Counted from the stretch's first letter, positions 17,976 to 26,926 are shown. The stretch is DNA of 64,000 nucleotides from Geminicoccus roseus DSM 18922 (GCF_000427665.1 NZ_KE386572.1:1031109-1095108), one strand, 5' to 3'. Numbers and translations are program-made. The notes: generated by a model from the sequence alone, not told the origin.

Positions 17976-18146
17976 TCATCCGACCACGAACGCGGCAAGC
18001 GCCGCCAGGATGCCCAGGGCGATCAGGCCCAGCGCGATCTTGCTGGTCATCTCGCGGGTCGCCGGGGACATCCGGAACACCGAGGGCGCCAGCCAGACGA
18101 GGATCGCCAGCGAGGCGATCAGGGGAAAGATCTGCTCCAGCCTCAT
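17976..18146 (-). CDS. Small membrane protein, 56 aa, unknown function
   Basis: The protein starts MRLEQIFPLIASLAILVWLA and ends with a second hydrophobic helix, IALGLIALGILAALAAFVV. The two membrane segments are joined by a short polar loop (RMSPATREMTSK). ATG 18146 is chosen because the frame upstream has no membrane-protein character and runs into unlikely arginine/proline-rich sequence. It lies 26 bp upstream of the glutathione peroxidase gene on the same strand and may be cotranscribed. I do not recognise the family. Confidence 0.6.
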   Translation of the reverse strand: MRLEQIFPLIASLAILVWLAPSVFRMSPATREMTSKIALGLIALGILAALAAFVVG

Positions 18147-18225
18147 CCGACCATTCCGTTCTCGCACCATCCCGCTCTTGACCTTGCCTTCTCCATGTCG
18201 CTCCCAAGGGGGCGGGGGACAAGGG

Positions 18226-19329
18226 ATGCGGATTCTGCAGATCGTGGCGGATGGCCGGCCAGGCGGCGGGACCAGCGTGGTGCTGGACCTGTGCCGGGGC
18301 CTGCGCGAGCGGCATGGCATCGAGAGCGTGCTGGCCAGCGCGCCGAACAGCTATGCCCTGGCGGCCGCCGCCGAGGCAGGCTTCCCGGCCGGGCCGCTCG
18401 ATCTCTGGCATTCCCGGCTGGACCTGGGCGTGCCCGCCCGGATGCGCCGGCTGATCGCCGATGTCCGGCCCGACCTGGTCCACGCCCATGGCGGGCGCGC
18501 CGGCCTGGCGATGGCGCGGGCGGCCTGCTCGCCACCCTTCCTCTACACGGTCCATGGCTACCATTTCCCGGGCAAGGGCTGGCCCGGGCGGCTGGGCGGG
18601 GCGCTGGCCGAGCGGTTCATCGGCAGCCGGGCCGCCGCGGTGATCTGGCCCTCGGCCGCCGACCGCGCCCTGGCCAAGCGCTGGCGCCTGGATCCCGGCC
18701 GCGCCTGGGACGAGGTGATCCGCAACGGCATCGACACGGCCGCCGTGCCGCCGCGGGGACCGGTCGATCCCGACCTGATCGCCGTTCTCGGCCGGCTCAG
18801 CCCGGAGAAGAACCCGGGCCTGGCGGTGGAGATGCTGGCCATGCCGGAGATGGCCGGGCGCCGGCTGGTGCTGATCGGCGGCGGCCCGCTCGAGGGCGCG
18901 CTGCGCGCCCGCATCGCCAAACTGGGCCTGGCCGAGCGGGTGCGGATCACCGGGGTGCTGCCGCGCGACCAGGCCCTGGCCGAGGCGGCGCGGGCGGCGG
19001 TGCTGGTGCTGCCGTCCTTCTGGGAGGCGATCCCGGTGGCGGTGGCCGAGGCCATGGCGATCGGGGTGCCGGTGGTCGCCTCGGCGGTGCGCGGCGTGCC
19101 GGAACTGGTCGAGGACGAGGTGTCCGGACTCCTGTGCGCCGACCCGGCCGACCGTGCCGGGTTCGCGCGGCACGTCCGGCGCATCCTGGAGGACCCCCGC
19201 CTCGCCCAGCGCCTGGTGGCGGGCGGCCATGAGGCGGTCGAGCGGGTGTACCGGCTGGACCACACCGTCGACGCCCATGCCCGGCACTACCGGCAAATAT
19301 GCAACCATGCCACGAGATTCGGGTTGTAG
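18226..19329 (+). CDS. Glycosyltransferase family 4 protein
   Basis: This 367-residue GT-B enzyme begins MRILQIVADGRPGGGTSVVL, with the glycine-rich donor loop. The C-terminal half carries AVLGRLSPEKNPGLAVEML and then PSFWEAIPVAVAEAMAIGVP, the E-x7-E nucleotide-sugar-binding motif. The protein transfers a sugar to a lipid or glycan acceptor on the cytoplasmic side. The frame is open upstream as antisense of the peroxidase gene, but ATG 18226 starts the typical N-terminus. The next gene, 116 bp downstream on the same strand, encodes a polyprenyl-phosphate sugar transferase, so both probably serve exopolysaccharide or capsule synthesis. Confidence 0.9.
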   Translation: MRILQIVADGRPGGGTSVVLDLCRGLRERHGIESVLASAPNSYALAAAAEAGFPAGPLDLWHSRLDLGVPARMRRLIADVRPDLVHAHGGRAGLAMARAACSPPFLYTVHGYHFPGKGWPGRLGGALAERFIGSRAAAVIWPSAADRALAKRWRLDPGRAWDEVIRNGIDTAAVPPRGPVDPDLIAVLGRLSPEKNPGLAVEMLAMPEMAGRRLVLIGGGPLEGALRARIAKLGLAERVRITGVLPRDQALAEAARAAVLVLPSFWEAIPVAVAEAMAIGVPVVASAVRGVPELVEDEVSGLLCADPADRAGFARHVRRILEDPRLAQRLVAGGHEAVERVYRLDHTVDAHARHYRQICNHATRFGL

Positions 19330-19445
19330 CTCATGTAACGGGTCAGAATGCTGGCGCTGGCGGCGCGCGCCCGTTAACAGATGGCCGACCCGATTTGGAC
19401 TACTGCACCTGGTGGCCGTCGCCGCGGCCCGGTGCGGCCGGATGA

Positions 19446-20930
19446 ATGAACGGCATGGCGTCTACGCTCGAACGGTTCGAAGTCGCGGCACGTTCGCGCC
19501 GGTCCGCCCGGGAAGCCCTGTTCTTCCCGCTCCTGGACGCCACCCTGTTCGCGCTCGCCTTCTGGTGCACGCGCTGGGCGGTCGCCTACTACACCGTCGA
19601 GGAGTCGCTGCCCGCCGTGTTGCTCGGCAACATGGGCGCCGACGAGCGGCCATGGGTGTACGCGGCGCTCACCGTGGCGGCGGTCGGCACCTTCTGGCGG
19701 CTCGGCCACTATGCCAGGCGGCGGCCGTTCTGGCTGGAGGTCGGCGACATCATGTCGGTCCTGGCCGTGATGGCGCTGGTGGATGCCGCCAGCCTGTTCC
19801 TGTCGCGCACCGACATGTCCCGCCACTGGTTCCTGGCCAACTGGGGCTTCCTAGTCATCTCGATCCCCCTGGTGCGGATGGCGGCCAAGCACGCGCTGAT
19901 GGCGATCGGCGCCTGGCGACGGCCGACCGTGATCGTCGGGATCGGCCCGAACGCGGTGGACGCCGCAGCGGCGCTGCAGTCCGAGCCGATGCTGGGCTTC
20001 GAGCCGATCGCCTTTTTGGTGCCGCCCGGCTCGGACGCGCCGCGCTACCTCAAGGTCGAGGACGACGAGCTGCCGGTCCTCAACACCCTGCCCTGGCCGA
20101 GCCTGCTGCCGCCGGAGCTGGGCCAGCCGCACGTGGTGATCGCCCTGGAGCTGGGCGAGGCCGACCGCCACACCAGCCTGGTCGAGCGAATCGCCCTGGC
20201 GTCCCGCTCGGTGGACGTGGTCTCGCCGATCCGCGGCCTGCCGGTGGCGACCGCCAGCGTCACCCATTTCTTCAGCCACGACGTGCTGGCCCTGCGCCTG
20301 CACAACAACCTGGCCAGCGCCTGGAACCGCGGCGTCAAGCGCGCCTTCGACCTGGTGACCGCGTCGGTGCTGCTGGTGCTGCTCTCGCCCCTGTTCCTAT
20401 GGATCGCGCTCAAGGTGCGCGACACCGGGCGAGGCGTGGTGTTCGGCCACCGCCGGATCGGCCGGCGCGGCGAGCCGTTCACCTGCTACAAGTTCCGCAC
20501 CATGGTGCCGGACGCCGAGGAGCGGCTGCGCGAGCTTTTGGAGCGCGATCCCGACCGGCGGCGCGAATGGGAGGAGCGGCAGAAGCTGGAGAGCGACCCG
20601 CGCATCACCCCGATCGGCCGGTTCCTGCGTGAGACCAGCCTGGACGAGCTGCCGCAGCTCTGGAACGTGCTGCGCGGCGACATGAGCCTGGTGGGGCCCC
20701 GGCCGGTCGTGTCGGAGGAGCTGGCCCGCTACGGCGACAACCTTCCCTACTACTTCGAATCGACCCCGGGCCTGACCGGGCTCTGGCAGATCAGCGGCCG
20801 CAACGATGTCGACTACCGGCGCCGGGTCCATCTGGACTGCTGGTACGTGAAGAACTGGTCGCTCTGGTACGACCTGGTGATCCTGCTCAAGACCATCCCG
20901 CTGGTGGTGATGCGCCGGGGCGCCTACTGA
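19446..20930 (+). CDS. Polyprenyl-phosphate sugar-1-phosphate transferase (WbaP/exopolysaccharide initiation type)
   Basis: This 494-residue protein has four to five N-terminal membrane helices (about residues 25-155), a CoA-binding-like middle domain (PTVIVGIGPNAVDAAAAL) and the C-terminal bacterial sugar transferase domain. The latter starts NRGVKRAFDLVTASVLLVLL. It carries the motifs CYKFRTMVPDAEE, ETSLDELPQLWNVLRGDMSL, VGPRPV and GLTGLWQISGRNDV. The family loads the first sugar phosphate onto undecaprenyl phosphate. Overall architecture and length match WbaP-like initiating transferases. A second in-frame ATG lies three codons downstream. Confidence 0.94.
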   Translation: MNGMASTLERFEVAARSRRSAREALFFPLLDATLFALAFWCTRWAVAYYTVEESLPAVLLGNMGADERPWVYAALTVAAVGTFWRLGHYARRRPFWLEVGDIMSVLAVMALVDAASLFLSRTDMSRHWFLANWGFLVISIPLVRMAAKHALMAIGAWRRPTVIVGIGPNAVDAAAALQSEPMLGFEPIAFLVPPGSDAPRYLKVEDDELPVLNTLPWPSLLPPELGQPHVVIALELGEADRHTSLVERIALASRSVDVVSPIRGLPVATASVTHFFSHDVLALRLHNNLASAWNRGVKRAFDLVTASVLLVLLSPLFLWIALKVRDTGRGVVFGHRRIGRRGEPFTCYKFRTMVPDAEERLRELLERDPDRRREWEERQKLESDPRITPIGRFLRETSLDELPQLWNVLRGDMSLVGPRPVVSEELARYGDNLPYYFESTPGLTGLWQISGRNDVDYRRRVHLDCWYVKNWSLWYDLVILLKTIPLVVMRRGAY

Positions 20931-21017
20931 GCCGGATCGTTCCGCCCGCTTGATCGGGGGCGGGTGAAGGCACCATCTGCACCATCTGGCGGACCCCCCG
21001 CCCGGATGGAGGCAGGA

Positions 21018-22250
21018 ATGATCAGGTCCATGCTGCTCGCCGCCCTGCTGGCGCTGGGCTCGGTGCCGCTCCTGGGCGCAACGCCGGCCAGGGCGGCGGA
21101 CGACCCGCTCGCCCTGCAGCGGCGCTCGCCCGGCCAGGTCACCGTGATGACCCAGAACCAGTATATCGGGGCCGACCTGGCGCCGCTGCTGAACGCTTCC
21201 TCGCCGGTCGCGCTGAACGACGCGGTGCTGGAGATGCTGCGGCAGGCGGCCGCCAACCGGTTCGTGGACCGGGTCCAGCGGCAGGCCCGGCAGATCGTGC
21301 TGCGCCAGCCGGACCTGGTCGGGCTGCAGGAGGTCTTCTACCTGGGTTGCCGCGACCTGCCGCCGCGCCGGGGCGCCTGCGCCGATCCCTCGATCGCCCC
21401 GGCCTTCCTGGACCAGCTGGCCGCGACGATGACCGCCCTGCAGGCGGCCGGCGGCGACTACGAGGTGGCGGCCCGGGTGGTGAACTTCGACCTGCGCGAG
21501 ATCCTCGCGGAGATCCCCGGGCTCGGCCAGCTGGGCGGCGTGCCCTTCACCATCGACGGCCGGCTCGGGCTGCTGACCGCCTACGACCAGGACGTGATCC
21601 TCAAGCGGCGCTTCGTGGCGACCCAGCCGGTGCGGTTTCCCGGCTGCCGCCGCTCGGCCCAGGGCTGCAACTACCGCGCGCAGGCCGGCATCCGCCTGCC
21701 GATCACCGGGCAGAACACCGGCCTTGGCGTCAAGCGCGGCTTCGTCGCCGTCGACGCTGCCCTGCTGGGCCGCACCTACCGCTTCGTCAACACCCATCTG
21801 GAGGTCCGCCCGGCGCTGCGCGGCAACGCCTCCGGGGCCGTGATCCAGGCCGCCCAGGCCCGCGAGCTGCTGGCGGCCCTGGGCAACGCGCCGATGGCGG
21901 CGAGCCGGGCGCTGATCGTGGTGGGCGACTTCAATTCCAGCCCGGCCGACACGGCGCCGGCGCCGGTTGTCACGCCCTATGCCCAGTTCGTGGCGGCCGG
22001 GTTCGTGGATGCCTGGCAGCGGGCCTTTCCCACCGGCCAGGGCTTCACCTGCTGCCAGGCCGCCGACCTGCGCAACGAGCGCTCGCTGCTCTACGAGCGC
22101 ATCGACCCGATCTTCGCACGGCCACCGGTCCTGGTGCAGGCGGTCCGCCTCGACGGCCGGCGCGACGTGGCCAAGACCGGGTCCGCCGACGACGCGGATC
22201 GTCTCTGGCCCTCCGACCATGCCGGGGTGACGGCGCAGCTGAAGTACTGA
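21018..22250 (+). CDS. Secreted endonuclease/exonuclease/phosphatase (DNase I-fold) protein, copy 1
   Basis: This 410-residue protein has a signal peptide (MIRSMLLAALLALGSVPLLG, cleaved after ARA). DNase I-fold motifs follow in order: MTQNQYIGADL, LVGLQEV, FVNTHLEV (His260), VVGDFNS (Asn306) and LWPSDHAGV. All usual catalytic positions are present, so it is probably an active phosphodiesterase or phosphatase of the periplasm or outside. The substrate could be nucleic acid, a phospholipid or an inositol phosphate. Start ATG 21018 follows GGAGGCAGGA. A paralogue lies immediately downstream on the same strand. Confidence 0.9.
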   Translation: MIRSMLLAALLALGSVPLLGATPARAADDPLALQRRSPGQVTVMTQNQYIGADLAPLLNASSPVALNDAVLEMLRQAAANRFVDRVQRQARQIVLRQPDLVGLQEVFYLGCRDLPPRRGACADPSIAPAFLDQLAATMTALQAAGGDYEVAARVVNFDLREILAEIPGLGQLGGVPFTIDGRLGLLTAYDQDVILKRRFVATQPVRFPGCRRSAQGCNYRAQAGIRLPITGQNTGLGVKRGFVAVDAALLGRTYRFVNTHLEVRPALRGNASGAVIQAAQARELLAALGNAPMAASRALIVVGDFNSSPADTAPAPVVTPYAQFVAAGFVDAWQRAFPTGQGFTCCQAADLRNERSLLYERIDPIFARPPVLVQAVRLDGRRDVAKTGSADDADRLWPSDHAGVTAQLKY

Positions 22251-22595
22251 CAGGGCAGCGCGGCTCCTTCGGGAGGGGCAGATCGCCCGTCCTGCCGCCA
22301 TCACCTCTCCCCGACCGCGCGGGCTCATGATAGAAATGCAGCTGTGATGCCGGGCTGCAGGCGGCCTGCCGCCATGCGACGACCTCAATGCTGTCCTGAA
22401 TCATCGGCTGGAGTGATCAAGATCATAGTCCCCAGGAACGTCCCATGTGATCAATCGTGAACTCGCGTGCATCTCGTCCCGTGTCAGAAGCGTAAAGAAA
22501 TATTGGCAAGACTCTCGACTGTGATTTCCATGGTTTTACCGATGGGCAACACGAATCCATGGCAGGCTGCCCGGCAAGTGGCGCAGGCCCCGGTC
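22251..22595. other. Intergenic region between the two DNase I-fold genes
   Basis: The 345 bp between the paralogues probably hold the promoter of the second copy; the region 22390-22530 is less GC-rich than the rest. An open frame begins at GTG 22467 and runs into the second gene, so the true start of that gene could lie here. I see no clear terminator or operator. Confidence 0.4.
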
Positions 22596-23774
22596 ATGGT
22601 CCTCCTGCGGCCCCTGGCTGTGCTGCTGCTGGCGCTGCTGCTCGCCCTGCCGGCCGAGGCCGCTGCTGAGCGGCGGGTCGACCTGCGCCGCTTCCCGGGC
22701 GAGATCGACGTGATGACCCAGAACCAGTATCTGGGCGCCGACCTGACCCCGATTCTGGAAGCGCCGACCGCCCAGGCGCTGGACGAGGCGGTGCTGCAGG
22801 TCCTGGACCAGGCGGCGGACAACAGCTTCCCGCGCCGCGCCGAGCGCCAGGCGGCCGAGATCGTGCGCCAGCGACCGGACCTGGTCGCCCTGCAGGAGGT
22901 CGCCCGCTTCAACTGCCGCGATCTTCCGCCGGAGCCGGGCGCCTGCGCCGACCCCGCGATCGCCCGCGCCTTCGTCGACCAGCTGGAGGAGACCCTTTCG
23001 GCCCTGCGCGCACGGGGCGCCGACTACCGGGTCGCGGCGGCGGTGACGAGCTTCGACCTGGAGACGGTCGAGGCGAAGCTGCCGGACGTGGGAGCCGTGC
23101 GCGGGGTGCCGTTCACCCTTGGCGGCCGGCGCGGGCTGCTGACCATCCAGAACCGCGACGTGATCCTCCAGCGCGCCGACATCGAGGCGAAGCCGGTCCT
23201 GTTTGAAGGCTGCCAACGTGCCGGCGATGGCTGCACCTACCAGGCGGCCCGCACCGTGCCCCTGCCGGGCATCGGCAACGGCGCCGAACTGGAACTGCGG
23301 CGCGGCTTCGTCGGCATCGACGCCCAGGTCCGCGGCCACCGGTTCCGCCTGGTGACCACCCAGATGGAGGATGCCGGACTGGCTGGCGACATCCAGGCCG
23401 CCCAGGCCGACGAACTGCTGGCGGCGCTGGGGCCGCAGAGCCCGAACGGGGCACCGTTGATCCTGGCCGGCGATTTCGGCACGGCCGCCAGCGACGTTTC
23501 AGAAGCGATCACCGCCGCCGGCTTCGCCGATGCCTGGACAGTCCAACGGGGCCGGGCGGGCGGCGCCACCTGCTGCCAGCGGCCGGACCTGCGCAATGCC
23601 GCACCGGCCCTGTCGAAACGGCCGGACCTGATCCTGACGCGCGGCGCGGTGCGGCCGGGCGGGATCCGCCTGATCGGCGCGGAGCCGGCGGGAAGGACCT
23701 GGCCGGTCGAGGGCCAGCGGCTCTGGCCGTCCGACCATGCCGGGCTGGTGGTGCGGCTGCGCGCGGAGCCCTGA
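22596..23774 (+). CDS. Secreted DNase I-fold protein, copy 2, with substituted catalytic residues
   Basis: This 392-residue paralogue follows copy 1. It shares MTQNQYLGADLTPIL, CRDLPPEPGACADP and LWPSDHAGL with the neighbour. Two catalytic positions differ: the His of the NTHLE motif is Gln256 (TTQMED), and the Asn of GDFN is Gly295 (GDFGTA). It may therefore be inactive as a hydrolase, serving for binding or regulation. The start is uncertain: ATG 22596 is chosen because MVLLRPLAVLLLALLLALPA is an ideal signal peptide that aligns with copy 1. In-frame starts also exist at 22467 (GTG), 22530 and 22542. Confidence 0.82.
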   Translation: MVLLRPLAVLLLALLLALPAEAAAERRVDLRRFPGEIDVMTQNQYLGADLTPILEAPTAQALDEAVLQVLDQAADNSFPRRAERQAAEIVRQRPDLVALQEVARFNCRDLPPEPGACADPAIARAFVDQLEETLSALRARGADYRVAAAVTSFDLETVEAKLPDVGAVRGVPFTLGGRRGLLTIQNRDVILQRADIEAKPVLFEGCQRAGDGCTYQAARTVPLPGIGNGAELELRRGFVGIDAQVRGHRFRLVTTQMEDAGLAGDIQAAQADELLAALGPQSPNGAPLILAGDFGTAASDVSEAITAAGFADAWTVQRGRAGGATCCQRPDLRNAAPALSKRPDLILTRGAVRPGGIRLIGAEPAGRTWPVEGQRLWPSDHAGLVVRLRAEP

Positions 23775-23776
23775 GC

Positions 23777-23794
23777 GCCGGCACCCGTGCCGGC
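23777..23794. terminator. Hairpin between convergent genes
   Basis: The arms GCCGGCA and TGCCGGC form a 7-bp GC-only-plus-one stem with loop CCCG. It sits 2 bp after the stop of the DNase I-fold copy 2 and 7 bp before the end of the convergent MAPEG gene. It is perfectly symmetric and could serve both strands. There is no U-tract. Confidence 0.45.
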
Positions 23795-23801
23795 ACCGGC
23801 C

Positions 23802-24191
23802 TCAGAAGAACAGCTGGACCAGGATCACCAGGGTCGCCGCCACGCCGGCGAAGTACGCGACGCTCCGCGCCAGGGTGATGCCGGCGACGTAGCAGGCGGC
23901 ATGCACCAGCCGGGCTGCCAGGAACACGCCGGCCGCGATCGCCGTGACCGTGTTGGAGACCCCGGCCGCATGGGCCGCCAGCACCACGATCGCATACGGC
24001 ACCAGGTTCTCGATCAGGTTCTGGTGGGCGCGCAGGCCCCGGCCGGCCACCCCGTCGGGGGGCGGCAGGTTCTCGCGGTTGCCCAGCAGCGCCTTGCCGC
24101 CGACCTGGCGGGCGCGGGCCGGGCCATAGACGAACGGCAGCGCCAGGCACAAGAGGGCCAGGAGCGGCAGGGTGAGCAGTTCGAAAGTCAT
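23802..24191 (-). CDS. MAPEG family membrane protein
   Basis: This 129-residue protein has four membrane helices. The MAPEG pattern is seen in ARARQVGGKALLGNRENLPP, LRAHQNLIENLVPYAIVVLA and AARLVHAACYVAG. MAPEG proteins include microsomal glutathione transferases and related integral membrane enzymes; bacterial members are mostly uncharacterised. The gene begins 4 bp after the MT-A70 stop codon on the same strand, so it is the tail of the preceding operon. No link with methylation is evident. Confidence 0.88.
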   Translation of the reverse strand: MTFELLTLPLLALLCLALPFVYGPARARQVGGKALLGNRENLPPPDGVAGRGLRAHQNLIENLVPYAIVVLAAHAAGVSNTVTAIAAGVFLAARLVHAACYVAGITLARSVAYFAGVAATLVILVQLFF

Positions 24192-24195
24192 CGGA

Positions 24196-24837
24196 TCAAC
24201 CTTCCACCGGCCCCTCGTCCATCGGCGCCGCCGGGGCGGGGGGCTCCCGGGAAGGACGTCGCCGCGTCTCGACCCGGCCCTGGTCGAACAGGCCGGCCTG
24301 GTTGCCCCAGATGTCCCAGCCGGGCCGGCTGTCGCGGCCGAACATCTCCAGGTAGGGACCGTCGCAGAGCTGCTCGATGCGGTCGCGCACTTCCTCGGGC
24401 TTGCGGGAATGCTCCCGCCTGGGCGCCACCACCAGGCGCTTGACCGCGCCGGAGCGGCGCTTCGGCTTGCCCCGGGTCGCCAGCAGGCAGAGTTCCGGGT
24501 TGGCGCGGGTCCAAAACCCCATGCCGGTGAAGAAGCCGCTGCCCATCCGGTTCTGCTTGGTCCAGTGGAAGCCCACGGTCTTGTAGGTGAAGCCCCAGGC
24601 GCGGATCACCTCCAGGCCGCGCGGCAAAAGCGGGTCGGTGATCCACATCAGCAGCACCGCGTCCTTCGCCGCCCAGTCCGCCACCGGCAGGGCGGCGATG
24701 CCGTCGATGGTCAAGGTGTCGTAATGCGCCTCGGCGCTGCGCGCCTTGCCGCGCTCGGACCAGGTGCCGAAGGTCCAGGGCGGGTCAGCATAGATGGTGC
24801 GGTATCCCCCCGCCTGGGGCGGCGGGGGCGGGATCAT
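24196..24837 (-). CDS. MT-A70 family adenine N6-methyltransferase
   Basis: This 213-residue protein carries the catalytic motif DPPW (residues 18-21 in YRTIYADPPWTFGTW). The rest of the MT-A70 core follows: VLLMWITDPLLPRGLEVIRA, GFTYKTVGFHWTKQN and KPEEVRDRIEQLCDGPYLEM. It transfers methyl from S-adenosylmethionine to adenine N6 in DNA or RNA. The small size and sequence resemble phage-type and orphan bacterial members. No restriction enzyme is nearby. It starts within the stop codon of a Gfo/Idh/MocA dehydrogenase (ATGA overlap), which couples it to a sugar-catabolism operon. Confidence 0.9.
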   Translation of the reverse strand: MIPPPPPQAGGYRTIYADPPWTFGTWSERGKARSAEAHYDTLTIDGIAALPVADWAAKDAVLLMWITDPLLPRGLEVIRAWGFTYKTVGFHWTKQNRMGSGFFTGMGFWTRANPELCLLATRGKPKRRSGAVKRLVVAPRREHSRKPEEVRDRIEQLCDGPYLEMFGRDSRPGWDIWGNQAGLFDQGRVETRRRPSREPPAPAAPMDEGPVEG

Positions 24838-25976
24838 CGGCCGGCCGCCTTGGCGACATCGTCGACCGATACCCAGTTGCCGTTCCTGCCGGACATCAGC
24901 ATGGCGTCAACCACCGCCTGGATCTCGGCGGCCTCGCGGAAGTCCGGCATCCGCTTCAGGCCGTTGCCGGTCAGGCCGCGCACGATCTCGGCGGTCTCGA
25001 TCGTCTTGATGTCGTTGAAGCCCAGCTGGTGCGCCGGGGCCGGGATAAAGCCGGCATAGTCCTTGTGCGCCGGGCCGGCCGGGATCTCGACCCAGCCGTC
25101 CAGCGTGGCCGGACGCCCGCTCACATAGAGCTTCAGCTCGTTCATCCGCTCCATGTTCAAACAGATCGAGCCCTTGGACCCGGTCAGCTCGAACGCCAGG
25201 TACATCTTGCGGCCGGTGGCGACCCAGGAGGCCTCGATGGTGCCCTTGGCGCCGCTGGCGAAGCGGACCAGCGCCCGGGCCTGATCGTCGACCTCGACCG
25301 CGCGGCGGCGGCCGTCCCTGGTCGGCCGCTCGCGCACGATCGTGTCGATGTCGGCCGACAGGCGCTCGATCGGGCCCACCACATAGCGGGCAAGGCTGAT
25401 GATGTGGCTGCCCAGATCGGCCACCGCCCCTGCCCCGCCCTTGGGGTCGAGCCGCCAGGTCCAGGGGCTCTCCGGGTCGGTCATGTAGTCCTCGGCGTGG
25501 ATGCCGCGGAAATTCCAGACCTCGCCGATCTCGCCGCTGGTCACGATGTCCCGGGCCAGCTCGGTCATCGGGTTGCGCAGATAGTTGAAGCCGACAAAGG
25601 TCGGCACCCCCGCCGCCTCGGCCTCGCGGGCCAGGGCGAAGGCGGTGGCCGCGTCGGGGGCCAGAGGCTTCTCGCAGTAGACCGGCTTGCGCGCCGCGAT
25701 CGCCGCCCGGCACATCGGCGCGTGCAGGATGTTGGGCGTGGTGATGTCGACCAGGTCGACGTCGGGATCCTCCACCAGCATCGGCCAGTCGCCGGTCGAG
25801 CGGGAGAAGCCGAAGCCAAGTGCTGCCTTGCGCGCGGTGACCTCGTCGATGTCGGCCAGCAGTTCCAGATGCGGGGTCGTCCTCAGCGAGAAGGTCGCCG
25901 CGGTCGCCCGCCAGGCCAAGGCATGGCTGCGGCCCATGAAGCCGCTGCCGATCAGGCCGATGTTCAGCCGCTTCAT
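24834..25976 (-). CDS. Gfo/Idh/MocA family oxidoreductase
   Basis: This 380-residue NAD(P)-dependent dehydrogenase has the N-terminal Rossmann motif IGLIGSGFMGRSHA and the conserved YCEKPLAPDA (Lys of EKP). The alpha/beta C-terminal domain includes GGAGAVADLGSHIISLARYV. It oxidises a sugar, inositol or a derivative; the exact substrate cannot be read from sequence. Its start overlaps the preceding 2-hydroxyacid dehydrogenase by ATGA, and its end overlaps the MT-A70 gene in the same way. Confidence 0.92.
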   Translation of the reverse strand: MKRLNIGLIGSGFMGRSHALAWRATAATFSLRTTPHLELLADIDEVTARKAALGFGFSRSTGDWPMLVEDPDVDLVDITTPNILHAPMCRAAIAARKPVYCEKPLAPDAATAFALAREAEAAGVPTFVGFNYLRNPMTELARDIVTSGEIGEVWNFRGIHAEDYMTDPESPWTWRLDPKGGAGAVADLGSHIISLARYVVGPIERLSADIDTIVRERPTRDGRRRAVEVDDQARALVRFASGAKGTIEASWVATGRKMYLAFELTGSKGSICLNMERMNELKLYVSGRPATLDGWVEIPAGPAHKDYAGFIPAPAHQLGFNDIKTIETAEIVRGLTGNGLKRMPDFREAAEIQAVVDAMLMSGRNGNWVSVDDVAKAAGR

Positions 25977-26926
25977 GCCAGCACCTCGCGGTTGACGACC
26001 ACGCCCGGGTCGAGCCGGCCGTCGATGCCCGCCAGCACGTTCTCGGCCGATTCGATCGCCATGCGCACCATCGCCTCCCCGGTCACGCCCGCGACATGCG
26101 GGGTCACCAGGAGATTGTCGACGCGCAGGAGCGGATGGTCGGCCGGCGGTGGCTCCTGGTCCAGCACGTCCAGGCCGGCGCCGCGGATCTGCCCGGCCCG
26201 GAGGGCATCGGCCAGCGCCGCCTCGTCGATGATCCCGCCGCGCGCGGTGTTGACCAGGATCGCGCTGGGCTTCATCCGGGCCAGCATCGCGGCGTCGAAC
26301 AGGTTCACGGTGGCGGCGGTGCGCGGCAGGTGCAGGCTGACCACGTCGGCCTCCGGCAGGGCCGCCTCCAGCTCCGCCACCTGGCGGCAGCCGTCCGGTG
26401 CCGGCGCGAACGGATCGAACACGTCGACGCTCATGCCGAACGCCCGGGCGCGCGCCGCCAGCTCCCGGCCGATCCGGCCGCAGCCGACCAGCAGCAGGCG
26501 GCGGCCCTGCAGCTCGACCGCGTGGCTGCCCAGCCGCCAGTTCCAGTTGTCGGACCGCACCGCCTGCTCATGCTCGCGGCCGCGCTTGGCCAGCTCCAGC
26601 ATCATCCAGAAGGCGTGCTCGGCGACCGAGACCGCGTTGGCGGTGGCGGCGATCGCCACCGGGATCTTCCGCTCGGTCAGGCAGCCGACATCGACGTTGT
26701 CGTAGCCGACCCCGTGGCGGGACACGACCTTGAGATCCGGCGCCGCATCCAGCAGGTCGCGCGGCAGCTTCATGGTGCGGACCAGGATGCCGTTGGTCTG
26801 CGGCAGGCGCGCGCGCAGCTCCTCCGGATCGCCCTCCGGGATCATCTCGAAGCTGACGTCCGCGCGCGCCTTCAGCACCGCCAGCCCTTCGTCGACGACG
26901 CGGCCGACCACCAGGACATGGGGCAT
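25973..26926 (-). CDS. D-2-hydroxyacid dehydrogenase (hydroxypyruvate/phosphoglycerate type)
   Basis: This 317-residue NAD-dependent enzyme has the nucleotide-binding motif LLVGCGRIGREL. The catalytic Arg-Glu-His set is visible in SRHGVGYDNVD, then LVNTARGGIIDEAAL, LDVLDQEPPPADHPL and LLVTPHVAG. It reduces a 2-oxoacid to the D-hydroxyacid or the reverse. Start ATG 26926 shares one base with the stop of the HpaI-type aldolase gene (TGATG). An aldolase next to a 2-oxoacid reductase suggests that the aldolase product is the substrate. Confidence 0.92.
   Translation of the reverse strand: MPHVLVVGRVVDEGLAVLKARADVSFEMIPEGDPEELRARLPQTNGILVRTMKLPRDLLDAAPDLKVVSRHGVGYDNVDVGCLTERKIPVAIAATANAVSVAEHAFWMMLELAKRGREHEQAVRSDNWNWRLGSHAVELQGRRLLLVGCGRIGRELAARARAFGMSVDVFDPFAPAPDGCRQVAELEAALPEADVVSLHLPRTAATVNLFDAAMLARMKPSAILVNTARGGIIDEAALADALRAGQIRGAGLDVLDQEPPPADHPLLRVDNLLVTPHVAGVTGEAMVRMAIESAENVLAGIDGRLDPGVVVNREVLA

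Noticed and set aside
20944..20961. CCGCCC / GGGCGG hairpin after the sugar transferase gene
   Set aside because: Short stem and no U-tract; in such GC-rich DNA it is expected by chance.
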